From contig NZ_JACHOU010000012.1 in the NCBI RefSeq assembly GCF_014206975.1, forward strand, positions 1 to 64,000: 64,000 bases of DNA. The letters run 5' to 3'. The DNA comes from Aminobacter aganoensis. Its GTDB lineage: Bacteria; Pseudomonadota; Alphaproteobacteria; Rhizobiales; Rhizobiaceae. A program made the position numbers and the translations under genes. Below, piece by piece: positions 9,701 to 19,243 of this stretch. Position 1 is the first letter of the stretch, and every line of letters starts with the position of its first letter. The notes under the pieces are model-generated. The model was not told the origin of the DNA. It did not search any database and saw nothing but the letters and a program-made list of their open reading frames with translations.

Positions 9701-12083
9701 GATTTGCCATCAGGCGGAACGCTCCAGGTACAAGCTTGTCGAGTTGGTGGTGCAGGACGAGGCTGGTGTGGGTGTGACGTCCCTTGCCGATCTGCGCCGA
9801 GACAAGCGCACCCATCAGCGGCTGCTCGTTGACGTCGTGCATGGACAGCAGCGGCTGATAGGCCTCGTCCCAGCGGGCCACGAAATAGAGGCCGCGCTCC
9901 TTGTTCCAGCCGGACCAGTCCTGCGGGCCGATGAGATTCGGTCCGTTGAGCAGGACGTGGTCCGGCACCAGCACCGTAACCTCGGCATTCGGATCCGTTA
10001 CGCGCCAGCGTAAAGACGGCGAGCCGACCTCGAGTTTCCTCGGCGGCGTCGCTAGTGGATCCCAACCGTCGGTCGGGCGGTGGTAGAGGGTGACAAGGTG
10101 GCCGCCGGCGTCGACGAAGCGGTGCAGCTTCTCGGTTGCGGCGGCCAAATCCTTGCGGAAGCCGAAGGCAAAAATGCCAACGACGATGGTTGTGTATTGC
10201 GAGAGGTCGCCGGCAAGCGCCTTGGCATCGAGTTCAGTGACATCGAGCCCGATGCGCGCAAGCCACAGGGCAACGCGGTCGGCGCCGGCGCCGACATAGC
10301 CCACTCGGGCGCCTTGCGGCAGCCTGAGGTCGAGGGCCAAGATACGCAGCGCCTCCGGCTGGCGGTGGGTGACGCGGCCGATATGCGGATAGGCGATCGG
10401 GGTCAGCCTCAGGGCCGGCCTGCCGCCGACGAGCGGGGTGATGGTGCTGAGCCCGGGCACCAACTGGTCCGGCGCGCGGATGGCCTGGCCGCCCTGTGCC
10501 AGCGACCAGCCGCCATCCATGGTGAACGACACGGGCGTGCCCTTGCCGACAACGGTCGGAGAGATCGGCCATTCGGACCTGCTCCCGTCGAGCGGCGCGA
10601 TGATGGCTTCGGGTTCCATGATGACGGAACTCGCCGGCATCACGGCAAACGGCTCTTCGAGGTCGAACGTGGCACGAGCGACGTAGCCGTCGAAGCTGGC
10701 CGAAATGACGACATGCGCCTCGCCATTGCCACCGAGCGCCGACCATGCCGGCGGATAGAGCTTGGAGTAGGCTGCCTCGGCAGCAGCCGAAACCTCGAAG
10801 CTGCGGCGGCTTCCCGTGCCGGCGGCGGGCCTGGCGCTGACAGAGCCAGGCAATGCCGGATCGATGGCGACGGAACGGGCGTCGCTGCCCGGCGCGAGAT
10901 CGACGGTCAGCGTTGCGGTTTCAGCCGGAGACAGGACCGAGGGCACAAGCACGGCCCGATCGAAGATGCCGGCCGCCTCTATCAGAGCTGTATCGATTTC
11001 TCGCGACTTGCGGTCGAGGCGGTGACGGTGAAGCTCGAGGAAAGCCGGCGAAGCACTGGCGCGGGCAGCCGCTAGCTGCCGGGCGGCCTCGGTGAGGGCC
11101 TCGATGATCGCATCCGCATCGGGGAAGGCAGAGATCACCTTTTCGATGGCCGAACCCGCCGCCTTCAATGCCTGTGCGGCCTCATAGGAAAGATCCCTCG
11201 ACGCTGCGAGATCGGCGAAGGTCACCGGCAGACCGTCGAGTACCGACGTTTCGGCCTGTGCTCCATTCGCGGCGATCAGCAGGTGCAGCGGCCAGCGCGT
11301 GTCGGCACGCTCGGGCCAATGGCCCATGCCCTGGGACGCGTGATAGTAGCGCGACCATTCGCCGATACGGTCGTATTCGGCACCGGTGGCCGGTTCGCGG
11401 CCAGATGCGTCGACGGTGACGGTCGCATCGGGCGGTGGCACTTCGTCGTCATAGGTGTCGCCACCGCCGGACCACGCCGGCAAGTAATATTTCGCCACCT
11501 GCCAAGGGCTCATGCCTTCGGCAAGATGCTCCGGAAACGCCTTCGGATCGGCTGCGAGCCTGATCGCTGCCTCGGCGGCGCGCGTCATAGCGCGGTGATG
11601 ACCATGCTGGCCGGGGACGTCGAGGAAGGTCGGGATGACAATGTCGGGCCGCTCGCTGCGGTAGGCCCGCACCAGCCGCTCGACCGTCCGCGTCTCGCCC
11701 CAGCGGGCAAAGGTCTGGTCGCCGTCCTTGGAGAACCCGAAGTCGTGGACGGCATCGTCCGGCCCGTGGCCGAGCCAATGGACATCCGCGTCGAGCGCGC
11801 GGGCAGCCTCCTCCATCTCGCGCGTGCGCATCATGCCGAGCACGCCGAGCCGCTCCGGCCCGAGCGAATTCTGGCCGCCTTCGCCGCGAGTCGAGCAGGC
11901 GACGATGACGCGCATGCCGAGGCCGAGGCGGAACCAGGCGAGCAGCCCACTCTGCTCGTCGTCCGGATGCGCGCCGGTGTTCATCATCGTAACGGTGGAA
12001 TTCAGCCGGCTGAGCGCGCGGTGAAGCCTGAGCAGCGACGGGCTGGATTTCTGTCTTTCGATACGTTCGCGGGCGCTCAGCAT
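9684..12083 (-). CDS. Large PIG-L (LmbE-like) deacetylase with C-terminal glutamine-amidotransferase-like domain
   Basis: 799 aa. The N-terminal LmbE/PIG-L zinc hydrolase domain shows AHPDDE (38-43) and a later PGQHGHHRAMTRAAE histidine cluster (about 155-172), the metal ligands of N-acyl-sugar deacetylases. The middle is beta-rich. A segment near 600-710 (RVGYVGAGADRVALWLARIGLDVTELDAKAL, then GGHLVTLYH) resembles a class-I amidotransferase-like fold. The predicted reaction is hydrolysis of an N-acyl group from a sugar or similar compound. The ATG at 12083 has CGGAGGACC upstream. It lies 30 bp behind the ROK regulator and divergent from a sugar ABC importer, which suggests one pathway. The exact substrate is unknown. 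Confidence 0.85.
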   Translation of the reverse strand: MLSARERIERQKSSPSLLRLHRALSRLNSTVTMMNTGAHPDDEQSGLLAWFRLGLGMRVIVACSTRGEGGQNSLGPERLGVLGMMRTREMEEAARALDADVHWLGHGPDDAVHDFGFSKDGDQTFARWGETRTVERLVRAYRSERPDIVIPTFLDVPGQHGHHRAMTRAAEAAIRLAADPKAFPEHLAEGMSPWQVAKYYLPAWSGGGDTYDDEVPPPDATVTVDASGREPATGAEYDRIGEWSRYYHASQGMGHWPERADTRWPLHLLIAANGAQAETSVLDGLPVTFADLAASRDLSYEAAQALKAAGSAIEKVISAFPDADAIIEALTEAARQLAAARASASPAFLELHRHRLDRKSREIDTALIEAAGIFDRAVLVPSVLSPAETATLTVDLAPGSDARSVAIDPALPGSVSARPAAGTGSRRSFEVSAAAEAAYSKLYPPAWSALGGNGEAHVVISASFDGYVARATFDLEEPFAVMPASSVIMEPEAIIAPLDGSRSEWPISPTVVGKGTPVSFTMDGGWSLAQGGQAIRAPDQLVPGLSTITPLVGGRPALRLTPIAYPHIGRVTHRQPEALRILALDLRLPQGARVGYVGAGADRVALWLARIGLDVTELDAKALAGDLSQYTTIVVGIFAFGFRKDLAAATEKLHRFVDAGGHLVTLYHRPTDGWDPLATPPRKLEVGSPSLRWRVTDPNAEVTVLVPDHVLLNGPNLIGPQDWSGWNKERGLYFVARWDEAYQPLLSMHDVNEQPLMGALVSAQIGKGRHTHTSLVLHHQLDKLVPGAFRLMANLVQPA

Positions 12084-12113
12084 TCAGGTCCTCCGGTATT
12101 TCAGCAGGTCGGG

Positions 12114-13337
12114 CTATTCGACGGGTCGCGTGGCGGCTGTTTCCAGCTTCGGCGTGACCACCTCGAACAGCGGCAGGGCAGCGGCCCCCAGCGCCGCCGT
12201 GTATTGCCCGGTCTGGCCACGCAAGACGCGGGGCAGGGCCCGCCTGCTGCGGCTCGCCACCGAGATCGGCAGCTGCCCCATCCGCGCGATCAGCTCGTCG
12301 ATGATCGCGTCGGGCAGCATGCCGCCGAGGATCACCGTTTCGGGGTCGAGGATGTTCTCGATCATGGCGATCATCGGCGCGAGATAGGTCGCCGCCTCGT
12401 CCAGCCATTCCAGCAGCACCGGATGGCGTTCGGCATGGAGCCGGGCGAGATCGGCGAAGTCGCAATCGGGGACGGCAGCATCGCAAAGCAGCTCGCGCAG
12501 CGCATGGACCGAGGCATAGCGTTCGAGGCAGCCATGCTGGCCGCAGGGGCAGGCCCTGCCGCGGGGTGCGACCACGACATGGCCGATTTCGCCGGCATTG
12601 CCGAAGGCGCCCCGGAACGGCGCGCCGTCATGAACCATGCCCAGGCCGAGGCCAGCACCGAAATAGATCATGCCGAAGCTGGAAATCGAGTGCCCGGCGC
12701 CGAACAGCCGCTCGCCGACTGCTGCGGCGTTGGCGTCGTTTTCAACCGTCACCGGTTCGCCGCAGGCTTCGGTGAGCAGGTTCGCGGCGTCGATGTTCGC
12801 CCAGCCCGGCAAGGTCGTCGGGCCCACAGAGGTCATGCCCTCGATCTCGAATGGCCCGGGCATCACGACGCCAATGCCGAGCAGCGGCGACTTGAACGCG
12901 GCACGCACCGTCTCGAGCTCGGCACGGATATGCGCGATGACCTGCTGCGGGCTGGTGTCGCGGACGGGCATGATGCGCTTGGACCGCGGCTGGCCCGAGA
13001 GATCGAGCACGGTCGACACCATGTGGTCCGAGGCCATCTCGATGCCCATGGTCATGGCGCCGTCGGGATTGACGGCGAACTGGATCGGCGGCTGGCCGCG
13101 GCCGGAGCGCAGGCGGCCGGTCTCCATCAACAGGTTTTCGCCGACCAGTTCGTCGACGATGTTGGCGATCGCCTGCGCCGTCAGATGCGTCAGCCTGGCG
13201 ATGTGCATGCGTCCCAGCGAACCATGACGGCGGACGACGTCCAGCACGACGCGGCGATTGTGATCGCGGCTCCGCTCGGGATTCTTGCCCAATGTGACCT
13301 GATGTGTGCTGCCTGGCTGAAACGCCATTTCGCTCAT
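12114..13337 (-). CDS. ROK-family transcriptional regulator (NagC/XylR-like)
   Basis: 407 aa. The N-terminal winged helix (about 25-85: RRVVLDVVRRHGSLGRMHIARLTHLTAQAIANIVDEL) is followed by a ROK sugar-binding/kinase-like domain. That domain contains the zinc motif CPCGQHGCLE, the GNAGEIGH segment and VENDANAAA. It probably represses the divergent ABC operon and its own PIG-L/DMT operon until a sugar-like inducer binds. An AT-rich inverted repeat lies in the shared intergenic region. ROK kinases lack the N-terminal helix-turn-helix, so regulator is the better call. Confidence 0.9.
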   Translation of the reverse strand: MSEMAFQPGSTHQVTLGKNPERSRDHNRRVVLDVVRRHGSLGRMHIARLTHLTAQAIANIVDELVGENLLMETGRLRSGRGQPPIQFAVNPDGAMTMGIEMASDHMVSTVLDLSGQPRSKRIMPVRDTSPQQVIAHIRAELETVRAAFKSPLLGIGVVMPGPFEIEGMTSVGPTTLPGWANIDAANLLTEACGEPVTVENDANAAAVGERLFGAGHSISSFGMIYFGAGLGLGMVHDGAPFRGAFGNAGEIGHVVVAPRGRACPCGQHGCLERYASVHALRELLCDAAVPDCDFADLARLHAERHPVLLEWLDEAATYLAPMIAMIENILDPETVILGGMLPDAIIDELIARMGQLPISVASRSRRALPRVLRGQTGQYTAALGAAALPLFEVVTPKLETAATRPVE

Positions 13338-13391
13338 CCTGACCTGTTTCGCAAAATTGATAACGTGGAAGCGTGGGCCCGGGCAACAGAT

Positions 13392-13407
13392 TAATTCAAG
13401 TAAATTA
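13392..13407. promoter_or_regulatory. AT-rich inverted repeat, candidate ROK operator
   Basis: TAATT-N6-AATTA lies in the 289-bp divergent region between the ROK gene and the ABC binding-protein gene. A TTGACA hexamer (13413-13418) follows immediately, but no convincing -10 is found at 17 bp. ROK operators are often AT-rich palindromes; the assignment is inference. Confidence 0.4.
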
Positions 13408-13626
13408 TCTTATTGACAAAAGGGCGGGGGCAGAAGAGCGTATAGGGTGGCGGGCGGCGTGAAACCGCAGCTCATGGCACTGGCTTGCAGGACGTCGCCC
13501 GTCCCTGGACAGGCGCCATGGATCAGGAGAATGGTCCGGACTTCGGTTGCGTGCGAGGTTACGGTCCCAGGGGATAATCACGACCCTCAGTCCGGAGCTC
13601 ACCGGCGGGTCCAGATGGAGGTTTAC

Positions 13627-14883
13627 ATGCGCAAAGCAACTTTGTTCGCCGGGCTTATTGCCGGGTTCAGCACGCTGGCTCTCAACGCGGCCCAGGCTGT
13701 CGAGATCGAGTACTGGCAGTATGTGTTCGACACCCGCGTCAAGGCGATGGACCAACTGATCGAGAATTTCGAGAAGGCCAATCCCGACATCACCGTCAAG
13801 CAGACGACCTTCCCCTACGCCGACTACCAGACGCGCGTGATCGCAGCGAAGATGGGCGGCCAAGGCCCCGACGTGATGCAGCTGTTCTACGGCTGGCTCG
13901 ACAAGTTCGTTGCCGGCGGCCTGCTGCAGCCGCTGCCGACCGACGCTTTCCCGCACGACAAGATCGAGGCCGACTTCTTCCCGATCGTCAGCGCCATGAA
14001 GCGCGGCGACGATTATTACGGCCTGCCGACGGCGGTTCGCTCGCTGGCGCTGTTCTACAACAAGAAGCTGTTCACCGAGGCGGGTCTCGACCCGGCAAAC
14101 CCGCCCAAGACGCTGGACGAGTTCGTCGCGGCAGCCGAGAAGACGACCAAGCGCGACGCCAGCGGCAACCTGATCGTCGCCGGCTCGACCCTCGACATGG
14201 GCGGCCAGGACCACCAGTGGTGGCGTGAAGTGCTGGTTCGCCAGTTCGGCGGCGAGCCCTACACCGACAACGACCGCAAGGTGGCCTACAACACCGAGGC
14301 CGGCGAAAAGGCGCTGAAGTTCTACACCGATCTGCAGCTCGAAAAGAAGATCGGCCAGGCCGGCTTCATGGACGAGGGCCAGGCGGCGTTCCGCGCCGGC
14401 ATGGCGGCGATGACCATCGACGGCACCTTCCGCCTCGGCGCATTCAAGTCGATCGAAGGCTTCGAGTGGGGCGTCACCGAGCTGCCGGCGAATGCCGATG
14501 GCGTGCGCTCGAACTACGCCAGCTACTTCGCCAACGGCATCAGCGCGACCACCAGCGGCGAGAAGCTCGAGGCCTCGAAGAAGTTCCTGACCTACATCTC
14601 CTCGCCCGAAGCCATGGACGTCTGGCTGAAGACGGTCGGCGAACTGCCGGCGCGCCGCGCCGCCGCAATGACCGACGCGAACCTTGCGGACCCGATCTAT
14701 GGTCCGTTCCTCAAGGGCCTCGAATATGCCCGCACCACGATGTTCGTGGACGAGGCTGCGCAGCGCCAGAACACCATCGACATGGCCAACCGCATTCTGC
14801 TCGAAGGCCAGTCGGTGAAGGATTCGCTGGCGCAGGGCGCGGCTGCCGAGCAGGCGATCATCGACGCTGCGGCTCCCAAGTAA
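13627..14883 (+). CDS. Carbohydrate ABC transporter (CUT1-type) substrate-binding protein
   Basis: 418 aa extracellular solute-binding protein family 1. The signal peptide MRKATLFAGLIAGFSTLALNA ends near AQA (residue 24). The mature protein has VKAMDQLIENFEKANPDITVKQ, GPDVMQLFYGW and a FYNKKLFTEAGLDP motif typical of maltose/glycerol-3-phosphate class binders. The ATG at 13627 is preceded by GGAGG; the open frame extends back to 13447 but has no ribosome site there. It is the first gene of a five-gene importer operon. The bound ligand is unknown. Confidence 0.92.
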   Translation: MRKATLFAGLIAGFSTLALNAAQAVEIEYWQYVFDTRVKAMDQLIENFEKANPDITVKQTTFPYADYQTRVIAAKMGGQGPDVMQLFYGWLDKFVAGGLLQPLPTDAFPHDKIEADFFPIVSAMKRGDDYYGLPTAVRSLALFYNKKLFTEAGLDPANPPKTLDEFVAAAEKTTKRDASGNLIVAGSTLDMGGQDHQWWREVLVRQFGGEPYTDNDRKVAYNTEAGEKALKFYTDLQLEKKIGQAGFMDEGQAAFRAGMAAMTIDGTFRLGAFKSIEGFEWGVTELPANADGVRSNYASYFANGISATTSGEKLEASKKFLTYISSPEAMDVWLKTVGELPARRAAAMTDANLADPIYGPFLKGLEYARTTMFVDEAAQRQNTIDMANRILLEGQSVKDSLAQGAAAEQAIIDAAAPK

Positions 14884-14895
14884 GGCAAAGGCTTG

Positions 14896-15840
14896 ATGTC
14901 TGTGACAGCGGATCGACAGGGGGCGGCGGCAAGCCGCCCCGACGGGACCTTCTGGAACCGTCGTTCCATGCGGACGAAGCGGCTGGTCTGGGTGTGGAGC
15001 TTCCTCGCCCTGCCCATCCTGTTCTATTCGGTGATCCGCTTCTACCCGACAATCGAGGCCTTCTGGCTCTCATTGACGAACTGGGACCTGCTCAAGCCGC
15101 CACAGTTCATCGGCTTTGCCAACTACGAGAAACTGTTCGCCGATCCGCAGTTCTGGAAGGTGTTCAAGAACACCTTCGCCTACCTGCTCGTCGGCACGCC
15201 GATCAGCCTGCTTTTGTCGTTCGTGATTGCCTATCACCTCGACCGCGTGCGCTTCATGCACGGGCTGATCCGCGGGCTCTATTTCCTGCCCTACCTGACC
15301 ACGGCGGCCGCCATGGCCTGGGTGTGGCGCTGGTTCTACCAGCCGGCACCTATCGGCGTGATCAACAACGCGCTCGGCACAATCGGCATTCCGCAGCAGC
15401 CCTTCATTCGCTCGGTCGACCAGGCCCTGCCGTCGATCATGGTGACCGCGATCTGGGCCGGCCTCGGCTTCCAGATCATCATCTTCATGGCCGGCCTGCG
15501 CTCGATCCCCAACACCTTCTATGAAGCCGCACGCATCGATGGGCTCGGCGAATGGGCAATCCTGCGCAAGATCACGCTGCCGCTGCTCAAGCCGACCACC
15601 GTGTTCCTCGTCGTGTTCTCGTCGATCGGCTTCCTGCGCATCTTCGACCAGGTCTACAACATGACGACCAACGACCCGGGCGGCCCGCTTGGTTCGACCA
15701 AGCCGCTGGTACTGATGATCTACCAGACGGCATTTTCTTCCTACGCGATGGGATATGCGGCGGCGCAGACGGTGGTCCTGTTCACCATCCTGCTGTGTGT
15801 ATCGCTGCTGCAGCTGTGGATCCTGAGGGAAAAGAAATGA
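14896..15840 (+). CDS. Carbohydrate ABC transporter permease (MalF/UgpA-like)
   Basis: 314 aa with six predicted helices. The EAA loop is YEAARIDGLGEWAILRKITLPLLKPT, characteristic of the first CUT1 permease. It starts 12 bp after the binding-protein gene. ATG 14896 was preferred over the adjacent TTG at 14893. It pairs with the next gene, whose ATG overlaps its stop. Confidence 0.92.
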   Translation: MSVTADRQGAAASRPDGTFWNRRSMRTKRLVWVWSFLALPILFYSVIRFYPTIEAFWLSLTNWDLLKPPQFIGFANYEKLFADPQFWKVFKNTFAYLLVGTPISLLLSFVIAYHLDRVRFMHGLIRGLYFLPYLTTAAAMAWVWRWFYQPAPIGVINNALGTIGIPQQPFIRSVDQALPSIMVTAIWAGLGFQIIIFMAGLRSIPNTFYEAARIDGLGEWAILRKITLPLLKPTTVFLVVFSSIGFLRIFDQVYNMTTNDPGGPLGSTKPLVLMIYQTAFSSYAMGYAAAQTVVLFTILLCVSLLQLWILREKK

Positions 15841-16688
15841 GCGCCGTTACCCAGTCCCCGGCGCTGTCCCACGCCAATCTCCGCCCCGGCCGCATCGTCG
15901 CGTGGACGCTTCTGTTCATCGGCGGCCTGATCATGGTCACTCCGCTGGCCTTCATGTTCTCGACGTCGCTGAAGACGGCGGGGCAGGTCTATGACCTCAA
16001 GCTCATCCCCTCGGCGCCGACGCTGCAGAATTACATCGCCATCCTGGCCGATGGGCGCTTCATGCGCTGGTTCATGAACTCGATGGTCGTCGCGGTCGCG
16101 GTGACCGTCTCCAACGTCTTCTTCGACAGCCTCGTCGGCTACACGCTGGCCAAGTTCGAATTCCGCGGCCGCTACTTCATATTCCTCGCCATCCTGTCGA
16201 CGCTGATGATCCCGACCGAGATGCTGGTCATCCCGTGGTACCTGATGTCGAGCAAGCTCGGCTGGCTCGACAGCTATTGGGGCATCATGTTCCCCGGCAT
16301 GATGACCGCCTTCGGCACATTCTTGATGAAGCAGTTCTTCGAGGGCGTGCCCAACGACTTCCTCGAAGCCGCGCGCGTCGACGGGCTGAACGAGTTCCAG
16401 ATCTGGTGGAAGGTGGCGATGCCGCTGGTGACGCCGGCGCTATCTGCGCTCGCCATCTTCACCTTCCTCGGCAACTGGACGGCCTTCTTCTGGCCGCTGA
16501 TCGTGACCACCAGCCGCGAGCTCTACACGCTGCCGGTCGGGCTATCGAGCTTCGCCGTCGAACAATCCATCCAGTGGGAAATGATCATGACGGGTGCTGC
16601 CATCGCCACCCTGCCGACACTGATCGTCTTCATCGTGCTCCAGCGCTATATCGTCCGCGGCGTCATGCTCGCCGGGCTCAAGGGATAA
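15837..16688 (+). CDS. Carbohydrate ABC transporter permease (MalG/UgpE-like)
   Basis: 283 aa. The EAA loop is LEAARVDGLNEFQIWWKVAMPLVTPAL, and the C-terminus RGVMLAGLKG is the usual MalG-type ending. An ATGA overlap with the upstream permease stop indicates translational coupling. It is the second membrane subunit of the sugar-type importer. Confidence 0.93.
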   Translation: MSAVTQSPALSHANLRPGRIVAWTLLFIGGLIMVTPLAFMFSTSLKTAGQVYDLKLIPSAPTLQNYIAILADGRFMRWFMNSMVVAVAVTVSNVFFDSLVGYTLAKFEFRGRYFIFLAILSTLMIPTEMLVIPWYLMSSKLGWLDSYWGIMFPGMMTAFGTFLMKQFFEGVPNDFLEAARVDGLNEFQIWWKVAMPLVTPALSALAIFTFLGNWTAFFWPLIVTTSRELYTLPVGLSSFAVEQSIQWEMIMTGAAIATLPTLIVFIVLQRYIVRGVMLAGLKG

Positions 16689-16691
16689 GAC

Positions 16692-18206
16692 ATGCCTGAA
16701 CTGAACCCCAAGCTCGCCGACAAGAGCGTTTTCCCCGACCCCGTCTACAAGGAAACGGTGCTGCGGCCGCTCTTCGATGGCGCCAAGACCCACCATGTCG
16801 AGGGTTTTCGCGCCATCGACCGTGCCCATCTGGTAATGCTGACCGAAACCGGCATCCTCGACACCAGGCAGGCATCGGCCATCGCCGGCGCGCTTGAGGC
16901 GATCGACCGCGAGGTCGACCCGACGACGCTCGAATACACCGGCGAGGTCGAGGACTTCTTCTTCCTGATCGAAAAGGAGCTGAAGGCGCGTCTCGGCCCT
17001 GATGTCGCGGGGCGCCTGCACACGTCGCGCTCGCGCAACGACATCGACCACACCTTGTTCAAGCTCGGGCTGAAGCAACGCATCGACGCGCTGACGGCCA
17101 AGGCGCGGGCCTTGCTGGCGGCGATGATCGAGACCGCCGAGCGCGAGAAGGCGACCCTTGTCGTCGCCTACACCCACGGCCAGCCGGCGCAGCCATCGAC
17201 CTTCGGACACTATCTGTCGGCTGCCATCGAGGTGCTGATCCGCGATATCGAGCGTTTCGAAGAAGCGCGGAAGATCGTCGACCTGTCGCCGATGGGCGCC
17301 GCCGCCATCACCACCTCGGGCTTCCCGATCGACCGCCAGCGCGTCGCCGAACTTCTCGGCTTCGCCGCTCCCTTGCGAAACTCCTACAGCTGCATCGCTG
17401 CGTCCGATTACATCACCTCGACCTATTCGGCGATCGAGCTGATGTTCCTGCATCTCGGCCGGCTGATTCAAGATTTCCAGTTCTGGACCGCCTTCGAAGT
17501 CGGGCAGATCTACGTGCCCAACGCCTTCGTCCAGATTTCCTCGATCATGCCGCAGAAGCGCAACCCGGTGCCGATCGAGCACATGCGCCTGCTGGCCAGC
17601 CAGACCATGGGCCGGGCGCGGACGGTGCTCAACGTCATCCACAACACGCCGTTCACCGACATGAACGACAGCGAAGGCGAGACGCAGTCGATGGGCTACG
17701 AGGCGTTCACCGCGGCTTCGCGCGTGCTCGACCTGCTCGCCGCCTTCGTCGCTGCGATCGAGATCGATCCGGAGCGGGTCGCCGACAACATCCGCCGCTC
17801 CTGCATCACCATCACCGAGTTGGCGGATTCGCTGGTCCGCATCGAAGGCCTGTCGTTCCGCGAGGCGCACGAGATCGCTGCGACCGTGGCCAAGTCGGTC
17901 GTGGCTGTCGGCGGCGGGCTTGCAAAGGACGGCTACGCGCCGTTCCTCGACGCGTTCAAGCACTCGACCGGGCGCGAACCGTCCTTCGGCCGCGACAAGT
18001 TCGAGGAAATCGTCTCGCCGGAACATTTCGTCGCCGTTCGCGACCGCTTCGGCGGTCCGGCACCGGCGCCGATGGCCGAGGCGCTTACAGTCTACAGGAA
18101 CAAGGCAGCGGCCTTCGAAGCCGTTGCAAAAGAGCATGCCGGGCACGAGGCGAAAGCCGCGAAGGAACTCGGCGAGAAATTCAAGGCACTGGCAGGGGCG
18201 CGCTGA
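16692..18206 (+). CDS. Argininosuccinate lyase-family C-N lyase (not housekeeping ArgH)
   Basis: 504 aa, longer than the usual ArgH (about 460). The fumarase/aspartase-superfamily motifs are present: HTSRSRND (110-117), THGQPAQPST (161-170, catalytic His region) and the mobile Ser loop SSIMPQKRNP (283-292). The loop continues RNPVPIEH where ArgH usually has KNPDALEL, and the His region reads THGQPAQP instead of THLQRAQP. It lies inside a sugar-type ABC operon, 3 bp after a permease and overlapping the ATPase start by one base. It probably eliminates an amine from a succinyl- or similar N-substituted compound taken up by this importer. The substrate is unknown. Confidence 0.85.
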   Translation: MPELNPKLADKSVFPDPVYKETVLRPLFDGAKTHHVEGFRAIDRAHLVMLTETGILDTRQASAIAGALEAIDREVDPTTLEYTGEVEDFFFLIEKELKARLGPDVAGRLHTSRSRNDIDHTLFKLGLKQRIDALTAKARALLAAMIETAEREKATLVVAYTHGQPAQPSTFGHYLSAAIEVLIRDIERFEEARKIVDLSPMGAAAITTSGFPIDRQRVAELLGFAAPLRNSYSCIAASDYITSTYSAIELMFLHLGRLIQDFQFWTAFEVGQIYVPNAFVQISSIMPQKRNPVPIEHMRLLASQTMGRARTVLNVIHNTPFTDMNDSEGETQSMGYEAFTAASRVLDLLAAFVAAIEIDPERVADNIRRSCITITELADSLVRIEGLSFREAHEIAATVAKSVVAVGGGLAKDGYAPFLDAFKHSTGREPSFGRDKFEEIVSPEHFVAVRDRFGGPAPAPMAEALTVYRNKAAAFEAVAKEHAGHEAKAAKELGEKFKALAGAR

Positions 18207-19243
18207 TGGCGACGATCGAACTCGAAAAGCTGGTCAAGCGCTACGGCAAGGCGGAAGTCGTCCGCGGCATCGACCTCGATATTGCTGACGGCGAATTCGT
18301 CGTTTTCGTCGGCCCGTCGGGCTGCGGCAAGTCGACGACGTTGCGCATGATCGCCGGCCTGGAGGACATCTCCGGAGGCACGCTGAAGATCGGCGGCGAA
18401 GTGGTCAACGAGCGCGAGCCCAAGCAGCGCAACATTGCCATGGTGTTCCAGAACTACGCCATCTATCCGCACCTCACCGTGCGCCAGAATATCGGCTTCG
18501 GGCTCTACACCTCGAAGCTGTCCAAGGCGGAGAAGGACCAGCGGATCGAAGAAGCCGGCCGCATCCTCGGCCTGGAAAAATACCTCGACCGCCGCCCGGC
18601 GGCACTCTCCGGGGGCCAGCGCCAGCGCGTCGCCATCGGCCGCGCCATGGTGCGCAACCCCTCGGCCTTCCTGTTCGACGAACCGCTGTCCAACCTCGAC
18701 GCCCAGTTGCGCGCCCAGATGCGCATCGAGATCAAGCGGCTGCACCAGAAGCTCAAGACGACGACCGTCTATGTCACCCACGACCAGGTCGAGGCGATGA
18801 CCATGGCCGACCGCATCGTCGTCATGCGCGACGGGCACATCCTGCAGGTCGGCACCCCGACCGACCTTTACGAAAACCCGGTCGACGTGTTCACCGCCAG
18901 GTTCATCGGCAGCCCGTCGATGAACCTGGTGCCGGGCCGCAAGAACGGCAAGGGCGTAGACCCCTCCGCCGGCGGCGACGTTCTGATCGGCGTGCGCCCG
19001 CATGAGCTGACCGCAGCCGTCGAAAAGGCCGATGGCGGACTGGAGCTCACCGGAACTGTAACGGCCGTCGAGCCGCTCGGACCGGAAACGCTGGTGCATC
19101 TCGATGTCGACGGCAACGCCGTCATCGCCACCGCCCCCGGCAAATTCATCCCCGTGGCCGGCAGCAAGCTGACCTGCCGCGCCGCGCCCGGCAGCCTCTA
19201 TCTCTTCGACGCCAAGACCGAAAAGAGCCTGGGCCGCCAGTAG
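18206..19243 (+). CDS. Carbohydrate ABC transporter ATP-binding protein (UgpC/MalK-like)
   Basis: 345 aa. Walker A is GPSGCGKST, the signature is LSGGQRQRVAIGRAMVRNP, Walker B is AFLFDEPLSNLD, followed by the switch His (YVTHDQVEA) and a C-terminal TOBE/OB-fold region after about 235. It energises the importer made of the two upstream permeases and binding protein. Its ATG shares a base with the lyase stop (TGATG). It is the last gene of the operon. Confidence 0.94.
   Translation: MATIELEKLVKRYGKAEVVRGIDLDIADGEFVVFVGPSGCGKSTTLRMIAGLEDISGGTLKIGGEVVNEREPKQRNIAMVFQNYAIYPHLTVRQNIGFGLYTSKLSKAEKDQRIEEAGRILGLEKYLDRRPAALSGGQRQRVAIGRAMVRNPSAFLFDEPLSNLDAQLRAQMRIEIKRLHQKLKTTTVYVTHDQVEAMTMADRIVVMRDGHILQVGTPTDLYENPVDVFTARFIGSPSMNLVPGRKNGKGVDPSAGGDVLIGVRPHELTAAVEKADGGLELTGTVTAVEPLGPETLVHLDVDGNAVIATAPGKFIPVAGSKLTCRAAPGSLYLFDAKTEKSLGRQ

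Noticed and set aside
13447-13626. Sixty-codon upstream extension of the sugar-binding protein
   Set aside because: A typical signal peptide and GGAGG ribosome site define the start at 13627; the extension would bury the signal sequence.
16692-18206. Housekeeping argininosuccinate lyase (argH)
   Set aside because: It lies inside an ABC importer operon, is longer than ArgH and changes residues in two family motifs, so a specialised lyase is more likely.
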